Origin: Xanthobacteraceae bacterium
Lineage (GTDB): Bacteria > Pseudomonadota > Alphaproteobacteria > Rhizobiales > Xanthobacteraceae
Length of the DNA: 5,550 nt
Assembly (NCBI GenBank): GCA_030043175.1
Contig: JASHYD010001195.1
Span: forward strand, 1 to 5,550
Direction: 5' to 3'
Under the pieces are notes generated by a model. That model was not told the origin of the DNA. It saw nothing but the letters and a program-made list of their open reading frames with translations, and did no database searches. The position numbers and the translations under genes were made by a program. This document shows, in pieces, positions 5,484-5,550 of this stretch (positions are counted from its first letter, which is position 1; each line of letters opens with the position of its first letter).

Positions 5484-5529
5484 CGGAAATGCAACCCGTA
5501 TGTCGGAGGTTCGACCCCCCCTCCCCTGC
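5484..5529 (+). other. tRNA 3'-half-like fragment (T-arm-like), no complete tRNA
   Basis: The plus strand around 5492-5516 reads AACCCGTATGTCGGAGGTTCGACC, a pattern like the anticodon 3' stem, variable loop and T-arm of a tRNA, followed by CCCCC and TCCCCTGC. A T-stem GGAGG/CCCCC would have one A-C mismatch. Upstream DNA offers no matching acceptor 5' strand, D-arm or anticodon stem, and there is no CCA. It is either a tRNA fragment of the kind left at attachment sites or a chance match. It lies just upstream of the rsmB start and close to the window edge. Confidence 0.3.
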
Positions 5530-5550
5530 TAAAAATCACGCAATCAGATC

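Noticed and set aside
5455..5530. Complete tRNA gene on the plus strand
   Set aside because: The T-arm-like part is suggestive, but no acceptor stem, D-arm or anticodon stem can be paired within a tRNA-sized span.
1..5550. CRISPR array or tandem repeats
   Set aside because: Reading through the window, I found no regularly spaced repeat of 20 or more bases on either strand.

Overview
The window looks like part of an alphaproteobacterial chromosome, most likely Hyphomicrobiales (Rhizobiales). This rests on recognising the protein sequences (the RsmB-type methyltransferase and GMP synthase read like rhizobial versions) and on the high GC of the conserved genes; no search was run. Every gene I can support lies on the minus strand, so the window reads biologically from right to left.

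Right part (about 2572-5474): a conserved two-gene unit, an RsmB/NOP-type rRNA cytosine-C5 methyltransferase followed by guaA (GMP synthase). They overlap by one base in a TAATG junction, so they are probably co-transcribed and translationally coupled. Right of the methyltransferase start is a short plus-strand stretch resembling the 3' half of a tRNA (variable loop plus T-arm), but no complete tRNA can be folded.

Middle part (about 690-2571): an accessory, partly decayed segment directly downstream of the guaA 3' end, a recognised type of integration site for genomic islands. It contains, in transcription order: a stretch rich in short inverted and repeated motifs; a small AT-rich coding remnant interrupted by an in-frame TGA; one apparently intact small gene for an exported protein with a Rap1a/Tai-like pattern and a strong ribosome binding site; a strong 14-bp hairpin; an IS110-type transposase remnant whose conserved C-terminal region is spread over all three frames; and a C-terminal fragment of a SAM-dependent methyltransferase. 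No integrase, intact transposase or CRISPR array is present. The section from about 1741 to 2570 is visibly richer in A+T than both flanks.

Left part (1-689): the N-terminal half of a class A FAD-dependent aromatic monooxygenase, related to the rifampicin monooxygenase (Rox)-like group, running off the left edge. It has no stop inside the window and is easily overlooked.

Overall this is a housekeeping rRNA-modification/GMP-synthesis pair next to a scarred insertion region. I see no convincing complete new multi-gene system. The best leads are the small exported protein, the interrupted small ORF, and the guaA-proximal repeat region.
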